From contig NZ_ARWB01000001.1 in assembly GCF_000384475.1 (NCBI RefSeq), forward strand, positions 2,770,176 to 2,834,175: DNA of 64,000 nt, in the 5' to 3' direction. Below, in pieces: positions 45,835 to 56,100 of this stretch; the stretch's first letter is position 1; each line of letters begins with the position of its first letter. A program made the translations under genes and the position numbers. Below the pieces are notes generated by a model that worked only from the letters and a program-made list of their open reading frames with translations, ran no database searches and was not told the origin of the DNA. Origin of the DNA: Methylopila sp. M107 (GTDB lineage: Bacteria; Pseudomonadota; Alphaproteobacteria; Rhizobiales; Methylopilaceae).

Positions 45835-47125
45835 CGCGATCGCCGTCCTGAAACGCGGTCTGATTGCGCTTGTCGCGCTCGCCGCATGGACCGGCGCGGC
45901 TGCGGCGGGGATGCTCTATCCATTCGAGCGAGGGCGCGCGATCTACGAAGGGCGGGATCAAGGCGCGGCGACAGCCATCGTGGCGGGGATCAGCGCGCCG
46001 CTGTCGCGTTTCGCCTGCGCGCGCTGCCACGGCGCGGACGCCGAGGGCCGCCTGGAAGGCGGCGCCTATGCGCCGCCGCTCCGGCTGGACAGGTTGACGC
46101 GCGCGACCGTTGGATATGATGCCGCGAGCCTCGAAAAAGCGATTGCGGAAGGCGTCGCGCCGGACGGCCGGGTTCTGGCGCGGGCGATGCCCCGGTTCCG
46201 GTTCCGAGATCCCGAGGACGTCCAGGCGTTGCTCGTCTATCTCGCGGGCGTCGCGGCCGATCAGAGGCGCGGCTTCGGTCCCGACGCGATCGCGCTGCGG
46301 GTTCCGTCGGCCGAAGCCGACGTCAGGGCTTCGGCCTTCGCGAAGGGATTGAAGGACGCGTTGGCGACGGAACTGCCAAACGGCGCGTGGGGACTGCCGC
46401 TGTCGTTCGACCAAGCCGGCCCCGACGGAGACGCCAAAGGTCCATGTTTCGCGGCCGTCGGGACGGCGGCTCAGGGGTGCGCCATCACATTGTTTCCTCT
46501 GGAGGGCCTGACGGGCGGCGAAACTGGCGACGCCCGCGGCCTGTTCGCGAGCGATCTCGCGCAGCTTCAGGCGCTGGTCGCCCATCGCCCCGAGGGCGGC
46601 GTCATCTTGGTCGGGGGCCGTCCCCGGGACCGGATGCTGGCCGACCTGCTGGCGCCGCGGCTTGCTCGCGATCTAGACCCTGCGCGGACGCCGAAATGGC
46701 GCTTCGTGTCCTCCGTCGAAGTCGCGCCGTCGCGATCGGAGGCGGCGCTCATCGTCGGCGGGGTCGATGAACTGCCGATGCTGCTGCGGCGTCTTCAGGG
46801 CTTCCCGCGCCTGTTCGGAATGGACAAGACGTTTGCGCCATGGCGGCGCGCGCTTCGAAGCGCGGGATATGACGGCTTCATCGCCGACCCCCGCCCGCCG
46901 GGCGCGTCCGCGGATGCGGGCAGGGAAGGCTTCGTGGCCGGCCGGCTGATTGCTACGGTCGTCAAGCAATGCGGCGGGCGCTGCACGCGCGCGCGCTTCC
47001 TCGATCTGTTCGATCGTCAGAAGTCGACCTGGGACGACTGGCGCAGTCTGGACTATGCGAAAATTCCATTGTCCGGGACCGATGCGGTCGACATCCGGCC
47101 GCTTGGCGAAGACGTGCAGAACTGA
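45812..47125 (+). CDS. cytochrome c fused to a periplasmic-binding-protein-like domain
   Basis: A 437-residue exported protein. The ATG at 45812 overlaps the end of the SCO1 gene and has GGCGGA upstream. After the signal peptide (GLIALVALAAWTGAAAAG) a class I cytochrome c domain binds one heme through C69-AR-C72-H73, with M126 in RAMPRF as the probable sixth ligand. Residues about 150-420 resemble a type 1 ligand-binding protein: GVILVGGRPRDRMLADLL, RLFGMDKTFAPWRRALRSAG, and GFVAGRLIATVVKQCGG near the end. It may take electrons from the oxidase or its substrate. The fusion is unusual, and ligand binding is inferred from weak similarity. Confidence 0.75.
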   Translation: MTRPFHGDAIAVLKRGLIALVALAAWTGAAAAGMLYPFERGRAIYEGRDQGAATAIVAGISAPLSRFACARCHGADAEGRLEGGAYAPPLRLDRLTRATVGYDAASLEKAIAEGVAPDGRVLARAMPRFRFRDPEDVQALLVYLAGVAADQRRGFGPDAIALRVPSAEADVRASAFAKGLKDALATELPNGAWGLPLSFDQAGPDGDAKGPCFAAVGTAAQGCAITLFPLEGLTGGETGDARGLFASDLAQLQALVAHRPEGGVILVGGRPRDRMLADLLAPRLARDLDPARTPKWRFVSSVEVAPSRSEAALIVGGVDELPMLLRRLQGFPRLFGMDKTFAPWRRALRSAGYDGFIADPRPPGASADAGREGFVAGRLIATVVKQCGGRCTRARFLDLFDRQKSTWDDWRSLDYAKIPLSGTDAVDIRPLGEDVQN

Positions 47126-47309
47126 TCCCGATCACGACGGCTCTCGATGGCGGCCATCGGCGTGGACGGCGGAGATGACGGGGCGCTCGAAAATCACGTA
47201 AAAGCAATCGAGTGGGCTTGTCGCTCATCCGGGCTCCGGAGGATCGCCTTCGTCGCGTCGGTCGAACATCCGGCCGCCCGCGCCGAGCCTGCAATGCAAG
47301 AAGGACTGA

Positions 47310-49382
47310 ATGTCGGCGCGCGCTCATCCGTTCTATTCCGCCCGTCGTCACGGCTTCGTCCGCGTCGCGGTCGCGACGCCGGGCGTTTCGGTCGCCGATC
47401 CCGACCGCAACGCCGACGCGACGCTGTCGCTGATCGAACGGGCCGCGGCGCAGGACGCCGATCTCGTCATCTTCCCCGAACTCGGCGTTTCGGGCTACGC
47501 GATCGACGACCTCAATCTCCAGGACGCCCTGCTGGACAGGGTCGAGCTCGCCATCGCGCGGCTGGCCCAACGCAGCCGTGACTTCGCCTGCGTCGCGCTC
47601 GTCGGCGCGCCGCTCCGGCGCAACGGCCGGGTCTACAATTGCGCGGTCGCGCTTCATCGCGGCGCGGTGCTCGGCGTGGTCCCGAAGACGTATCTGCCGA
47701 ACTATCGGGAATATTACGAGAAGCGCTGGTTCGCCTCCGGCGCCGGCCTCGCCGGCCTCGAGATCCAAGTCGGCGGCCTGACGGCCCCGTTCGGGACCGA
47801 CCTCATCTTCCGCGCCGACGACCTTGCGGGCTTCGTGTTCCATGTCGAGATCTGCGAGGACTACTGGGCCCCGACGCCGCCCTCGACCGCAGGCGCGCTG
47901 GCCGGCGCGTTGATCCTGTGCAACCTCTCCGCCTCCAACATCACGGTCGGGAAAGCCGAGGACCGTTCGCTGCTTTCGGCCGCGCAATCCATGCGCTGCG
48001 TGGCGGCCTACGCCTACTCCGCGGCGGGCGCAGGCGAGAGCACGACCGACCTCGCCTGGGACGGGCAGGGCTCGATCCACGAACTCGGCGAGACGCTCGC
48101 CCAATCCGAGCGCTTCGCGACCGAACCCCAGGTGATCGTGGCCGACGTCGACGCCGATCGCCTTCGGCTCGAACGCATGCGCTTCGGCACCTTCAATGAC
48201 GCGGCGGTTCTCGCCGGCCATCCGGAGACGCGCTTTCGCGCCGTCTCCTTCAAGCGCGAGCCGAGCTTCGCGGATACGGACTTGAGGCGCAGGCTGAGAC
48301 GCTTCCCCTATGTTCCGGACGTGGCGGAACGCCTCGACCAGGACTGCTACGAGACCTTCAACATCCAGGTCCATGGCCTCGCCCAGCGCTTTCGCGCGAC
48401 CGCGGGCGAGACGATGGTGATCGGCGTTTCGGGCGGCCTCGATTCGACCCAGGCGCTGATCGTCGCGGCGAAGGCGTGCGACCAGCTCGGCGTGCCGCGC
48501 TCGCGCATCCTCGGGTTCACGATGCCGGGCTTCGCGACCGGCGAGGAAACGCGAGGCAACGCCTGGAAGCTGATGCGGGCGCTCGGCGTGACGGCCGCCG
48601 AGATTGATATCCGCCCCGCGGCGCGGCAGATGCTCGCCGACATGGACCATCCCTTCGCGCGTGGGGAGAAGGTCTACGACGTCACCTTCGAGAACGTGCA
48701 GGCGGGCCTGCGGACCGATTATCTCTTCCGGCTCGCGAACCAGCGCGGCGGCTTCGTGATCGGCACCGGCGACCTGTCCGAGCTCGCGCTCGGCTGGTGC
48801 ACCTACGGCGTCGGCGACCACATGAGCCACTATGCGGTAAACGCCGGGCTCGCCAAGACGCTGGTGCAGCACATGATCCGCTGGAGCGCAGCGTCCGGCC
48901 AGTTCGACGACCCGACATGCGACGTGCTCCGCGCCGTTCTGGACACCGAAATCTCGCCCGAACTCGTCCCCGCCGACGAAACAGGCGCGATCCAGAGCAC
49001 GCAGTCGAGGATCGGACCTTACGAGCTCCACGACTTCTTCCTGTTCCACATCCTGCGCTACGGCATGGCGCCGTCGAAGGTCGCCTATCTCGCCTGGCGC
49101 GCCTGGTCGGACGCCTCGGCCGGATCCTGGCCGCCGAGCTTTCCGGAAGATGCGCGCAACGCCTACGACCTGCCGACCATCGTGCGATGGCTCGAGGGCT
49201 TTCTGTTTCGTTTTTTCCAGACAAGCCAGTTCAAGCGGAGCGCCATTCCGAACGGGCCGAAGATCTCGTCCGGCGGTGCGCTGTCGCCGCGCGGCGACTG
49301 GAGAGCCCCTTCGGACTCGCGGGCGGACGCCTGGCTCGCGGAACTCAGGGCCGCCATCCCGGAAAACGCCACGGGCGGGTGA
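47310..49382 (+). CDS. nadE: glutamine-dependent NAD(+) synthetase
   Basis: A 690-residue cytosolic enzyme that makes NAD from deamido-NAD, ATP and glutamine, the last step of NAD synthesis. The N-terminal nitrilase-type glutaminase has the Glu-Lys-Cys triad: E57 in IFPELGVSGY, K126 in VPKTYLPNYREYYEK, and C182 in EICEDYW. The C-terminal synthetase has the ATP pyrophosphatase P-loop SGGLDSTQAL and GTGDLSELALGWCTYG. The length is normal for the fused type. AAGGA lies just before the ATG. It is not evidently part of the oxidase operon (184-base gap). Confidence 0.95.
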   Translation: MSARAHPFYSARRHGFVRVAVATPGVSVADPDRNADATLSLIERAAAQDADLVIFPELGVSGYAIDDLNLQDALLDRVELAIARLAQRSRDFACVALVGAPLRRNGRVYNCAVALHRGAVLGVVPKTYLPNYREYYEKRWFASGAGLAGLEIQVGGLTAPFGTDLIFRADDLAGFVFHVEICEDYWAPTPPSTAGALAGALILCNLSASNITVGKAEDRSLLSAAQSMRCVAAYAYSAAGAGESTTDLAWDGQGSIHELGETLAQSERFATEPQVIVADVDADRLRLERMRFGTFNDAAVLAGHPETRFRAVSFKREPSFADTDLRRRLRRFPYVPDVAERLDQDCYETFNIQVHGLAQRFRATAGETMVIGVSGGLDSTQALIVAAKACDQLGVPRSRILGFTMPGFATGEETRGNAWKLMRALGVTAAEIDIRPAARQMLADMDHPFARGEKVYDVTFENVQAGLRTDYLFRLANQRGGFVIGTGDLSELALGWCTYGVGDHMSHYAVNAGLAKTLVQHMIRWSAASGQFDDPTCDVLRAVLDTEISPELVPADETGAIQSTQSRIGPYELHDFFLFHILRYGMAPSKVAYLAWRAWSDASAGSWPPSFPEDARNAYDLPTIVRWLEGFLFRFFQTSQFKRSAIPNGPKISSGGALSPRGDWRAPSDSRADAWLAELRAAIPENATGG

Positions 49383-49536
49383 CCAGACGTCGGGGCACGT
49401 CGGAGCCGATTGCGTCTTCCGGACGTCGACTTGATTTCGGGCGGGGCCGTCGCGAGAAGTGATCCGCCCGGCAGACCGCGCAGGCTTCGCGACCGCCGGA
49501 GCCCCGCAAGCGCGCTCGCGATATCGAAGGCAGATC

Positions 49537-51792
49537 GTGTCCGACACACCCGCATGGCATTCTCTTTCCGGCGACTGCGCGGAACTGATCCATTCCTTCG
49601 ACTGGCCGGCCCACCCGCTCGGACCGGTCGAGACCTGGCCTCTGCGGCTGCAGGCCGCCGTCGAGACGCTGCTTCCCGCGGGCTTTCCCACAGTCGTGCT
49701 GTGGGGTCCCGATCTGCTGCAGATTTACAACGACAGCTATCGGAGGCTGATCGGCGACAGGCATCCGGGCGGCTTCGGCCGACCCAACCGGGACGGTTGG
49801 CCGGAAGCCTGGGCGATCAACGCGCCGATCTATGAGCGCGTCTTCCGCGGCGAGACCGTCACGTTCGAGGACGCGCTCTATCCGCTTGCCCGCTCGGGCG
49901 TCGTGGAGGACGTCTGGCTGACCATCAGCTATGGCCCGGTGAGGGACGACGCCGGCGAAATTGGCGGCGTGCTCGTCACCATGTTCGAGACGACGGGTCG
50001 CGCGCCGGCCGAGCGAGGCCGGGACGAGAGCGCGGCGCGCCTGGTCGAGAGCGAGGCGCGCTTCCGCGCCTCCGTCACCGCGAGTTCCGACGTCGTCTAT
50101 CGAATGAGCCCGGACTGGAGCGAAATGCGCCAGCTCGACGGCCGGGGTTTTCTCGCCGACACCGCGACCGTGTCCTCCGAGTGGCTCGGTCGGTACATCG
50201 ACGCCGAGGACCAGCCGGTGGTGCTCGCCGCCATCGACAAGGCGATCCGCGAGCGGAGCGTGTTCGAGCTGGAGCATCGGGTCAAAGCGGTCGACGGCGG
50301 GCTGCGCTGGACGCTTTCGCGCGCCGTACCGATCTTCGACGAAGCGGGAGAGCTGCGAGAGTGGATGGGCTCCGCCATCGACGTCACGGACCGGAAGCTT
50401 TCGCAAAAGGCGCTCGAAGACAGCGAGACCCGTTACAGAACGTTCGTGCTGGCCTCGAACCAGGTTCTCTATCGCCACAGCGCAGACTGGTCCGAGATGC
50501 GGCAGCTCTCCGGCGGGGGATTTCTCGCCGACACGGCGGCGCCCGACCCGGACTGGTTCGACGCCTACATACCGGCCGAGGACCAGCCGCATGTGTGGGA
50601 CGTCATCCAGCAGGCGATCCGCGCAAAGAGCGTCTTCGAGCTCGAACATCGTGTGCGGCGCGCCGACGGCGGCATCGGGTGGACGCTGTCCCGCTCGATC
50701 CCCGTGCTGGGTCCGGACGGCGAAATTCAGAGCTGGTTCGGCGCGGCGAGCGACGTGACCGATCGGCGCGAGGCGGAGACGCGCTTGCGCGACAGCGAGG
50801 AGCGGCTGCGCAGGTTCGCCGAGGCCTCCTCGGACATTTTGTGGATCCGGGACGTTGAGACCCTGTCGCTCGACTATGCGAGCTCCGCGTTCAAGGAGAT
50901 TTACGGGCGGCCGCGTGGGCGCAGCGCAGGCTTCGACGATTGGTTGGATATGGTCGATCCGCAGGATCGCCGGAAGGCGGAGAACGCCGTCCGGCGCGTC
51001 GTCGCGGGCGAGCGCGTCCAGATCGACTACCGGATCGTGCGGCCGGACGGCCAGGTCCGCTGGCTGCGGAGCACCGACTTCCCATTCGTCGACGACGACG
51101 GCGTCGTCAGGCGCATCGGGGGCGTCGCCCATGACATGACCGCGGAGAAGACGACGGCTGAGCGCATGGAGGTGCTGGTGGCGGAGCTGCAGCACCGAAC
51201 CCGCAACCTGCTGGGCGTGGTCAGCGCCCTGTTCGACCAGTCGCTGAAGACGAGCAAAAGCCTCCCCGACGCGCAGCAGAAGTTCCATGCGCGGCTCGGG
51301 GCGCTGGCGCGCGTCAACGGGCTGCTGTCGCGGCTCGACGGCAGCGAGCGGGTGTCCTTCGACGAGGTCCTGCACGCCGAACTGAACGCGATGGCCGGGA
51401 ACCGGCAGGGGCAGATCCGGCTTGAAGGACCAGGCGGCGTAAAGCTGCGGTCCGCGACCGTCCAGACCTTCGCGCTCGCCCTGCATGAGCTCGCCACCAA
51501 CGCGCTGAAGCACGGCGCGCTTTCGAACCCGAACGGCGCCCTGGAGGTGAAGTGGCGGACGACGCGCGACCCGGGAAAAGAAAGATGGCTGCACGTCGAA
51601 TGGCGGGAGTTCGGCGTTCCGGTCCCGGCCGAGGGCCCAAAGCCGGCCGGGAGCGGCGCCGGCCGTGTTCTGATCGAACGAGCTTTGCCGTATCAGCTGG
51701 GCGCGCGCGTCGAGTACCGGCTCGGCGCCGAGGGCCTGATGTGCGCCATCAGCCTCCCGACATCCTCGGAGCTGCAGCCTGATGGCCATTGA
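49537..51792 (+). CDS. PAS-containing HWE-type sensor histidine kinase
   Basis: A 751-residue cytosolic kinase. A GTG at 49537 with AAGG 6 bases upstream is preferred to the ATG at 49459. The N-terminal sensor (residues 1-150, SFDWPAHPLGPVETWPLRLQ) is the PAS-like type often found in such kinases. Three PAS/PAC repeats follow, two of them near-duplicates (SPDWSEMRQLDGRGFLADTA and SADWSEMRQLSGGGFLADTA). The C-terminal HWE kinase has phospho-acceptor H553 in LQHRTRNLLG, HELATNALKHGALS as N box, and the W-x-E motif in HVEWREFG. The gene overlaps its receiver gene. HWE kinases are concentrated in Alphaproteobacteria. The signal (light, redox or other) is unknown. Confidence 0.9.
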   Translation: MSDTPAWHSLSGDCAELIHSFDWPAHPLGPVETWPLRLQAAVETLLPAGFPTVVLWGPDLLQIYNDSYRRLIGDRHPGGFGRPNRDGWPEAWAINAPIYERVFRGETVTFEDALYPLARSGVVEDVWLTISYGPVRDDAGEIGGVLVTMFETTGRAPAERGRDESAARLVESEARFRASVTASSDVVYRMSPDWSEMRQLDGRGFLADTATVSSEWLGRYIDAEDQPVVLAAIDKAIRERSVFELEHRVKAVDGGLRWTLSRAVPIFDEAGELREWMGSAIDVTDRKLSQKALEDSETRYRTFVLASNQVLYRHSADWSEMRQLSGGGFLADTAAPDPDWFDAYIPAEDQPHVWDVIQQAIRAKSVFELEHRVRRADGGIGWTLSRSIPVLGPDGEIQSWFGAASDVTDRREAETRLRDSEERLRRFAEASSDILWIRDVETLSLDYASSAFKEIYGRPRGRSAGFDDWLDMVDPQDRRKAENAVRRVVAGERVQIDYRIVRPDGQVRWLRSTDFPFVDDDGVVRRIGGVAHDMTAEKTTAERMEVLVAELQHRTRNLLGVVSALFDQSLKTSKSLPDAQQKFHARLGALARVNGLLSRLDGSERVSFDEVLHAELNAMAGNRQGQIRLEGPGGVKLRSATVQTFALALHELATNALKHGALSNPNGALEVKWRTTRDPGKERWLHVEWREFGVPVPAEGPKPAGSGAGRVLIERALPYQLGARVEYRLGAEGLMCAISLPTSSELQPDGH

Positions 51793-52147
51793 GGCGTCTC
51801 CGTTCTCCGGCCGCCGCGTTCTTGTGGTCGAGGACGATTTCCTGCTCGCGCTCGACGTCTCGCAGATGCTGGAGGTTGCAGGCGCGACGGTTATCGGGCC
51901 GACCTCGACCGTCAAGGCGGGACTGGCCGAGCTCGAGCGCGAGGCGCCCGACATCGCTGTGCTCGACATCAATCTCGGCGACGGCACGTCCTTCCCGCTG
52001 GTCGACGTCCTGCAAGAGCGGGGTCTGCCGGTCATTCTGGCGACAGGCTACGACCTGTCGGCCATACCCGACCGTTACAGGGCCCTGCCGTGCTGCCAGA
52101 AGCCGATCGGGCTGCGCGATCTCGAACAGGCGATGACACGAAGCTGA
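51782..52147 (+). CDS. single-domain response regulator receiver
   Basis: A 121-residue CheY-like receiver without an output domain. It has the acidic pair in VLVVEDDF, phosphoacceptor D62 in AVLDINLGDG, and the conserved Lys in CCQKPIG. Its start overlaps the HWE kinase gene by 11 bases, so they are almost certainly partners. It may act as a phosphate sink or shuttle, or bind a target protein. Confidence 0.9.
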   Translation: MAIEASPFSGRRVLVVEDDFLLALDVSQMLEVAGATVIGPTSTVKAGLAELEREAPDIAVLDINLGDGTSFPLVDVLQERGLPVILATGYDLSAIPDRYRALPCCQKPIGLRDLEQAMTRS

Positions 52148-52242
52148 CCGGCCGGAACGCGATAGGGCTCGTCCCGATCGAGGGCCGATGATAAGGCCGA
52201 TATGGTTCGGGCCCGACGGGCGCGACGCGTGCGGAGGACGAC

Positions 52243-52623
52243 ATGGGCCCGACCAGATGGCCGCGAACCGAGCTCGTGGAGGATGACGGCCCGAAGAACC
52301 GCTGGTTCACGGAGCCCGCCGCCGGAGGATGGTCGCAGCCCGTCATCATGGAATGGGAGCTGACGGCGGAGTCCTGGACCGACGAACACGTCCATGACGA
52401 GTACGCCTATGTCCTGCAGGGCGTCCTGTTCGTCGAATGCGACGGGGTGACGGTCGAGGCCCGAACCGGAGACATGGTCCGGGTGCCGGGAGGGTCGGTC
52501 GGCCGTTACTGGGCTCCGGATCATGCCCGAATGCTTGGGATCTACGCGCCGAACCCGGACGGCGTCCCGATGACGAACGCGGTTTTCGAGAAGCTGCCGG
52601 CTTCGGCGCGGAAGTCGATCTGA
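52243..52623 (+). CDS. cupin domain-containing protein
   Basis: A 126-residue single-domain cupin with GGAGG 6 bases before the ATG. The first cupin motif with its metal ligands is visible (DEHVHDEYAYVLQG), followed by VTVEARTGDMVRVPGGSVG. Cupins range from enzymes to sugar or metal binders, and the function here is unknown. It lies between the receiver gene and the CYTH gene, 3 bases before the latter, so those two are probably cotranscribed. Confidence 0.8.
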   Translation: MGPTRWPRTELVEDDGPKNRWFTEPAAGGWSQPVIMEWELTAESWTDEHVHDEYAYVLQGVLFVECDGVTVEARTGDMVRVPGGSVGRYWAPDHARMLGIYAPNPDGVPMTNAVFEKLPASARKSI

Positions 52624-52626
52624 CCG

Positions 52627-53142
52627 ATGCGGTTTGAGATCGAGAGGAAGTTTCTGGTCGCGCATCAGGGCTGGCGATCGGCCGCGACCGGCGTCCGCCA
52701 TCTCAAGGACGGGCTGATCGGCCAGTCCGAGCGCGGCAAGGCGAGGGTGCGGCTCGAGCGCGACCGAGCGTGGCTCACGGTGAAGGGCGTTCGGAGCGGC
52801 GGCATCTCGCGCCCCGAATTCGAATATGAGATCCCGCCGGCCGACGCCCAGGCGATGCTCGGCCGGGTGTGCGTCGGCTGCCTGATCGAGAAAGCGCGCC
52901 ACAGCGTGCCGCATGACGGCCTCACCTGGGAGGTCGACGTGTTCGGCGGCGCGCTTGCGGGGATCGTGCTGGCCGAGATCGAACTGGAGGACGAGTCTCA
53001 GCCCTTCGCGCGGCCCGACTGGCTGGGCGAGGAGGTGACGGGCGATCCGCGCTTTCGGCTGTCGCGGCTGCTGCGTCTCTGCAACGGTTTCGAAGGGCAG
53101 ATCACCCTGGCCGACGTGCTGGCGGAGCAATCGGGCGACTGA
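52627..53142 (+). CDS. CYTH domain protein (triphosphate tunnel metalloenzyme)
   Basis: A 171-residue protein with the signature EIERKFLV at its N-terminus and alternating charged beta-strands (GKARVRLERDRAWLTVKG, PEFEYEIPPADA, LTWEVDVF, LAEIELEDES) that form the tunnel for a triphosphate and metal ions. Bacterial members mostly hydrolyse tripolyphosphate or related compounds. The length is normal for the family. It ends 26 bases from the converging kinase gene, without a visible terminator between them. Confidence 0.9.
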   Translation: MRFEIERKFLVAHQGWRSAATGVRHLKDGLIGQSERGKARVRLERDRAWLTVKGVRSGGISRPEFEYEIPPADAQAMLGRVCVGCLIEKARHSVPHDGLTWEVDVFGGALAGIVLAEIELEDESQPFARPDWLGEEVTGDPRFRLSRLLRLCNGFEGQITLADVLAEQSGD

Positions 53143-53168
53143 CGCCTCGTGACGCGCCCGACGGCGGT

Positions 53169-56100
53169 TCAAGCTGCGATCATTTCCCGGATGCGGGCTT
53201 CGAGCGCAGCCACGTCGAACGGTTTCGTGACGACCGACATGCCGGGCCCGATCGGTCCGTTCCCGAACACGGCGCTCTCCGCGTAGCCGGTGATGAACAT
53301 CACCTTGAGGCCCGGCCTCGCCGCGCGGGCGGCGTCGGCCACCTGGCGGCCGTTCATGCCGCCAGGCAGACCGACATCGGTGATGAGCAGGTCGATCCTC
53401 ACATCCGAGCCGAGGATTTTCATGGCGCTGGGACCATCGACGGCGTCGATCGCCGCATATCCGGAATCCTCGAGCACTTCGATGACCAGCAGGCGCACGG
53501 TCGGCTCGTCGTCGACGATCATGACGGTCTGCCCGGCCTCAGCGCGGTGCGACCGGATCGGCCGCGCGGGCGTCGAGGGCGCCGCGTCCTCGCCGTCGTG
53601 CCTCGGCAGATAGATCGAGATCGTCGCCCCTCTGCCGACTTCGGACTGGATCCGCGCCTGACCGCCCGACTGCCGCGTGAAACCATAGATCATCGAGAGG
53701 CCGAGACCCGTGCCCTGTCCGAGCGGCTTTGTCGTATAGAACGGCTCGAAGGCGCGTTCGATCACGGTCGGGGACATGCCCGTCCCGGTGTCCGCGACGC
53801 TGATCGAGAGGTACCGACCGGGTGGCAGTTCGCTCTCCCGGGCCTTGCGCTCGTCGAGCCAGACATTGGACGTCTCGATCGCGATCCGACCGCCGTCCGG
53901 CATGGCGTCCCGGGCGTTGATGACGAGATTCAGGATCGCGTTCTCGAGCTGGTGCGGGTCCACCAATGCTCCGAACAGGCCGGGGGCGGCGACGACGTCG
54001 AGCCTGATCTGCGGGCCGACCGTCCGTCTCAGAAGATCCTCCATCCCAGCGATCAGGCGGTTCACGTCGGTCGGCTGAGGGTCCAGCGTCTGGCGCCGCG
54101 AGAAGGCGAGCAGTCGGTGGGTCAGCGCCGCGGCGCGCTTCGCCGCGCCTTGGGCGACGTCGACATAGCGCTCGATCTCGCCGACGCGTCCCTGCCGGAT
54201 GCGTGTCAGCATCAGGTCGAGCGAGCCGGTGATGCCGGTGAGCAGATTGTTGAAGTCGTGCGCGATGCCGCCGGTCAGCTGGCCGACCGCCTCCATCTTC
54301 TGGGCCTGGCGTAGGGCGTCCTCGCTTTTGGCGAGCGCGTCCGCCGCTTCCTTCTCCGCGGAGAAATCGCGGCCGACGGCGTTGATCAGGCCCTTGCTCG
54401 GCGCGGACGACCAGGAAATCCAGCGGTATCCGCCATCCTTCGTCCGGTAGCGGTTGTCGAACCGCCTGAACGCCCGCCCTTTCGATGAGGCGCTCGCGCC
54501 TTCGGCAGTCTTCCCCACGTCGTCGGGGTGGATGAAGTCGAAGATCGAAGCGCCGACAAGCTCGCTCTCGTCCCAGCCGAGCATCTCGGTCCAGGCCGGA
54601 TTGACCGCGACGATGCGGCCGTCGAACGTGCAGCGGAGCATGATGTCGGCCGACATCCGCCAGAGTTCGTTCCGGTCGGCGGTGCGCTCGGCGACGAGGC
54701 GTTCGAGCTTCTCCGCGGCGCGCTTGGCGTCGTCGATATCGGTGTTGGCGCCGATCCAGCGCGCGATCTCGTTGTCCGCGCCCCGCACGGGCTCCGCGCG
54801 GACGAGGAACCAGCGATAGGCGCCGTCGCGCCGGCGTATCCTAAACTCGGTCTCGTAGACCTCTCCGCTCACGAGCGAACGCGCCCATGCTTCGCCCGCC
54901 GCGGCCATGTCGTCCGGATGGACGACGTGCTCCCAACCCGAGGCGCCGTGCAGATCGCCGGGCGAGGTTCCGGTGTAGGCGTAGACCTGCGAGTTGAACC
55001 AGTAGAGCTCGCCATTCGACAGCGCGGCCCAGATCTGGCTGGGCATCGCCTGCGCGAACACGCGGAACTGCTCCTCGCTCTCCCTCAGGGCGTTCTCCGA
55101 GCGCAGCCGCTCGGAGGCGGCGCGAACGCGTTCGGCGAACTGCCTCATCAGCGTCAGCTCGCCGTCGCTCCATCCGCGCGCCGCGGCGTGGTTTGCGTAG
55201 AGCAGGGCGACGGACTGGCCTTGCTCCACAAGCGGCATGTTGACGAACGCCTGCGCGCTGATCGCCTTGAGCGCGGCGGCTGTCGGGGCGGTCCGCGGAT
55301 CTCGCGTCGCGTCGGCGATCGCAACGACGTCGCCGCGCTTCAGGTCTTCGATATACGTGCCGTAATCGCGGAAGCTCAGCGTGCCGGCGAGCGTGCTCAC
55401 GCCGGGCGCGTTCCAGTCGCGGTCGATCTCGATCGTCTCGCGGCGCTTGTCGATGACGCCATAGCCGACCCGGCTGACCCCGAGCGTCGTCCCGAGGATT
55501 TCGCAGGCCGCGAAGGCGATCTCGGCAGGGTCGCGAAGCTCGCGCAGACGATCGGAGAGCTCGAGCAGCGCGGCCTGATGCAGCTCGGTCTCGCGGCGCT
55601 GGGTGATGTCGGCGAAGAACACTGCGACGGTGCGCGCCGCAGGGTCGCCAATGCGCACCGCCCTTACGTCGAACCAGCGGCCGAACACGTCGGCCCGGTT
55701 CTCGAAATGCGCAGGCTCACCGGTCAGCGCGACAGCGCCATAGGTGTCGAACCAGTGTCGTTCGAGCCCGGGCGCGAACTCGCTGACCCATTTGCCGACG
55801 ACGTCGGCTCCCGTCTGGCGGACGAAGGCGGGATTCGCCTCGGCGATCCGGTAGTCGACCGCGCGGCCCGCCCCGTCGAACTTCATCTCGAGAATGCAGA
55901 ATCCGACGTCGATCGTCTCGAACAGTGTGCGGTAGCGCTCTTCGCTCGCCGCGAGCGCCGTGGCGGCCGACATGCGTTCAGTGACGTCGACGCCCTCGAC
56001 GAAGACGCCCGACACGGCGCCCTGGGCGTCGCGGATCGGCTGGTAGACGAAATCGACAAAACGTTCGTCGATCGCGCCGCCCTCGACCGCCTGGACGGCG

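Noticed and set aside
46962-49691. 909-residue open frame on the minus strand
   Set aside because: It lies antisense to the clearly identified NAD synthetase gene, is Arg/Ala/Gly-rich and has no domain. High GC makes such shadow frames common here.
49345-52035. 896-residue open frame on the minus strand
   Set aside because: It is antisense to the HWE kinase and receiver genes, which carry all expected motifs. No domain is visible in the minus frame.
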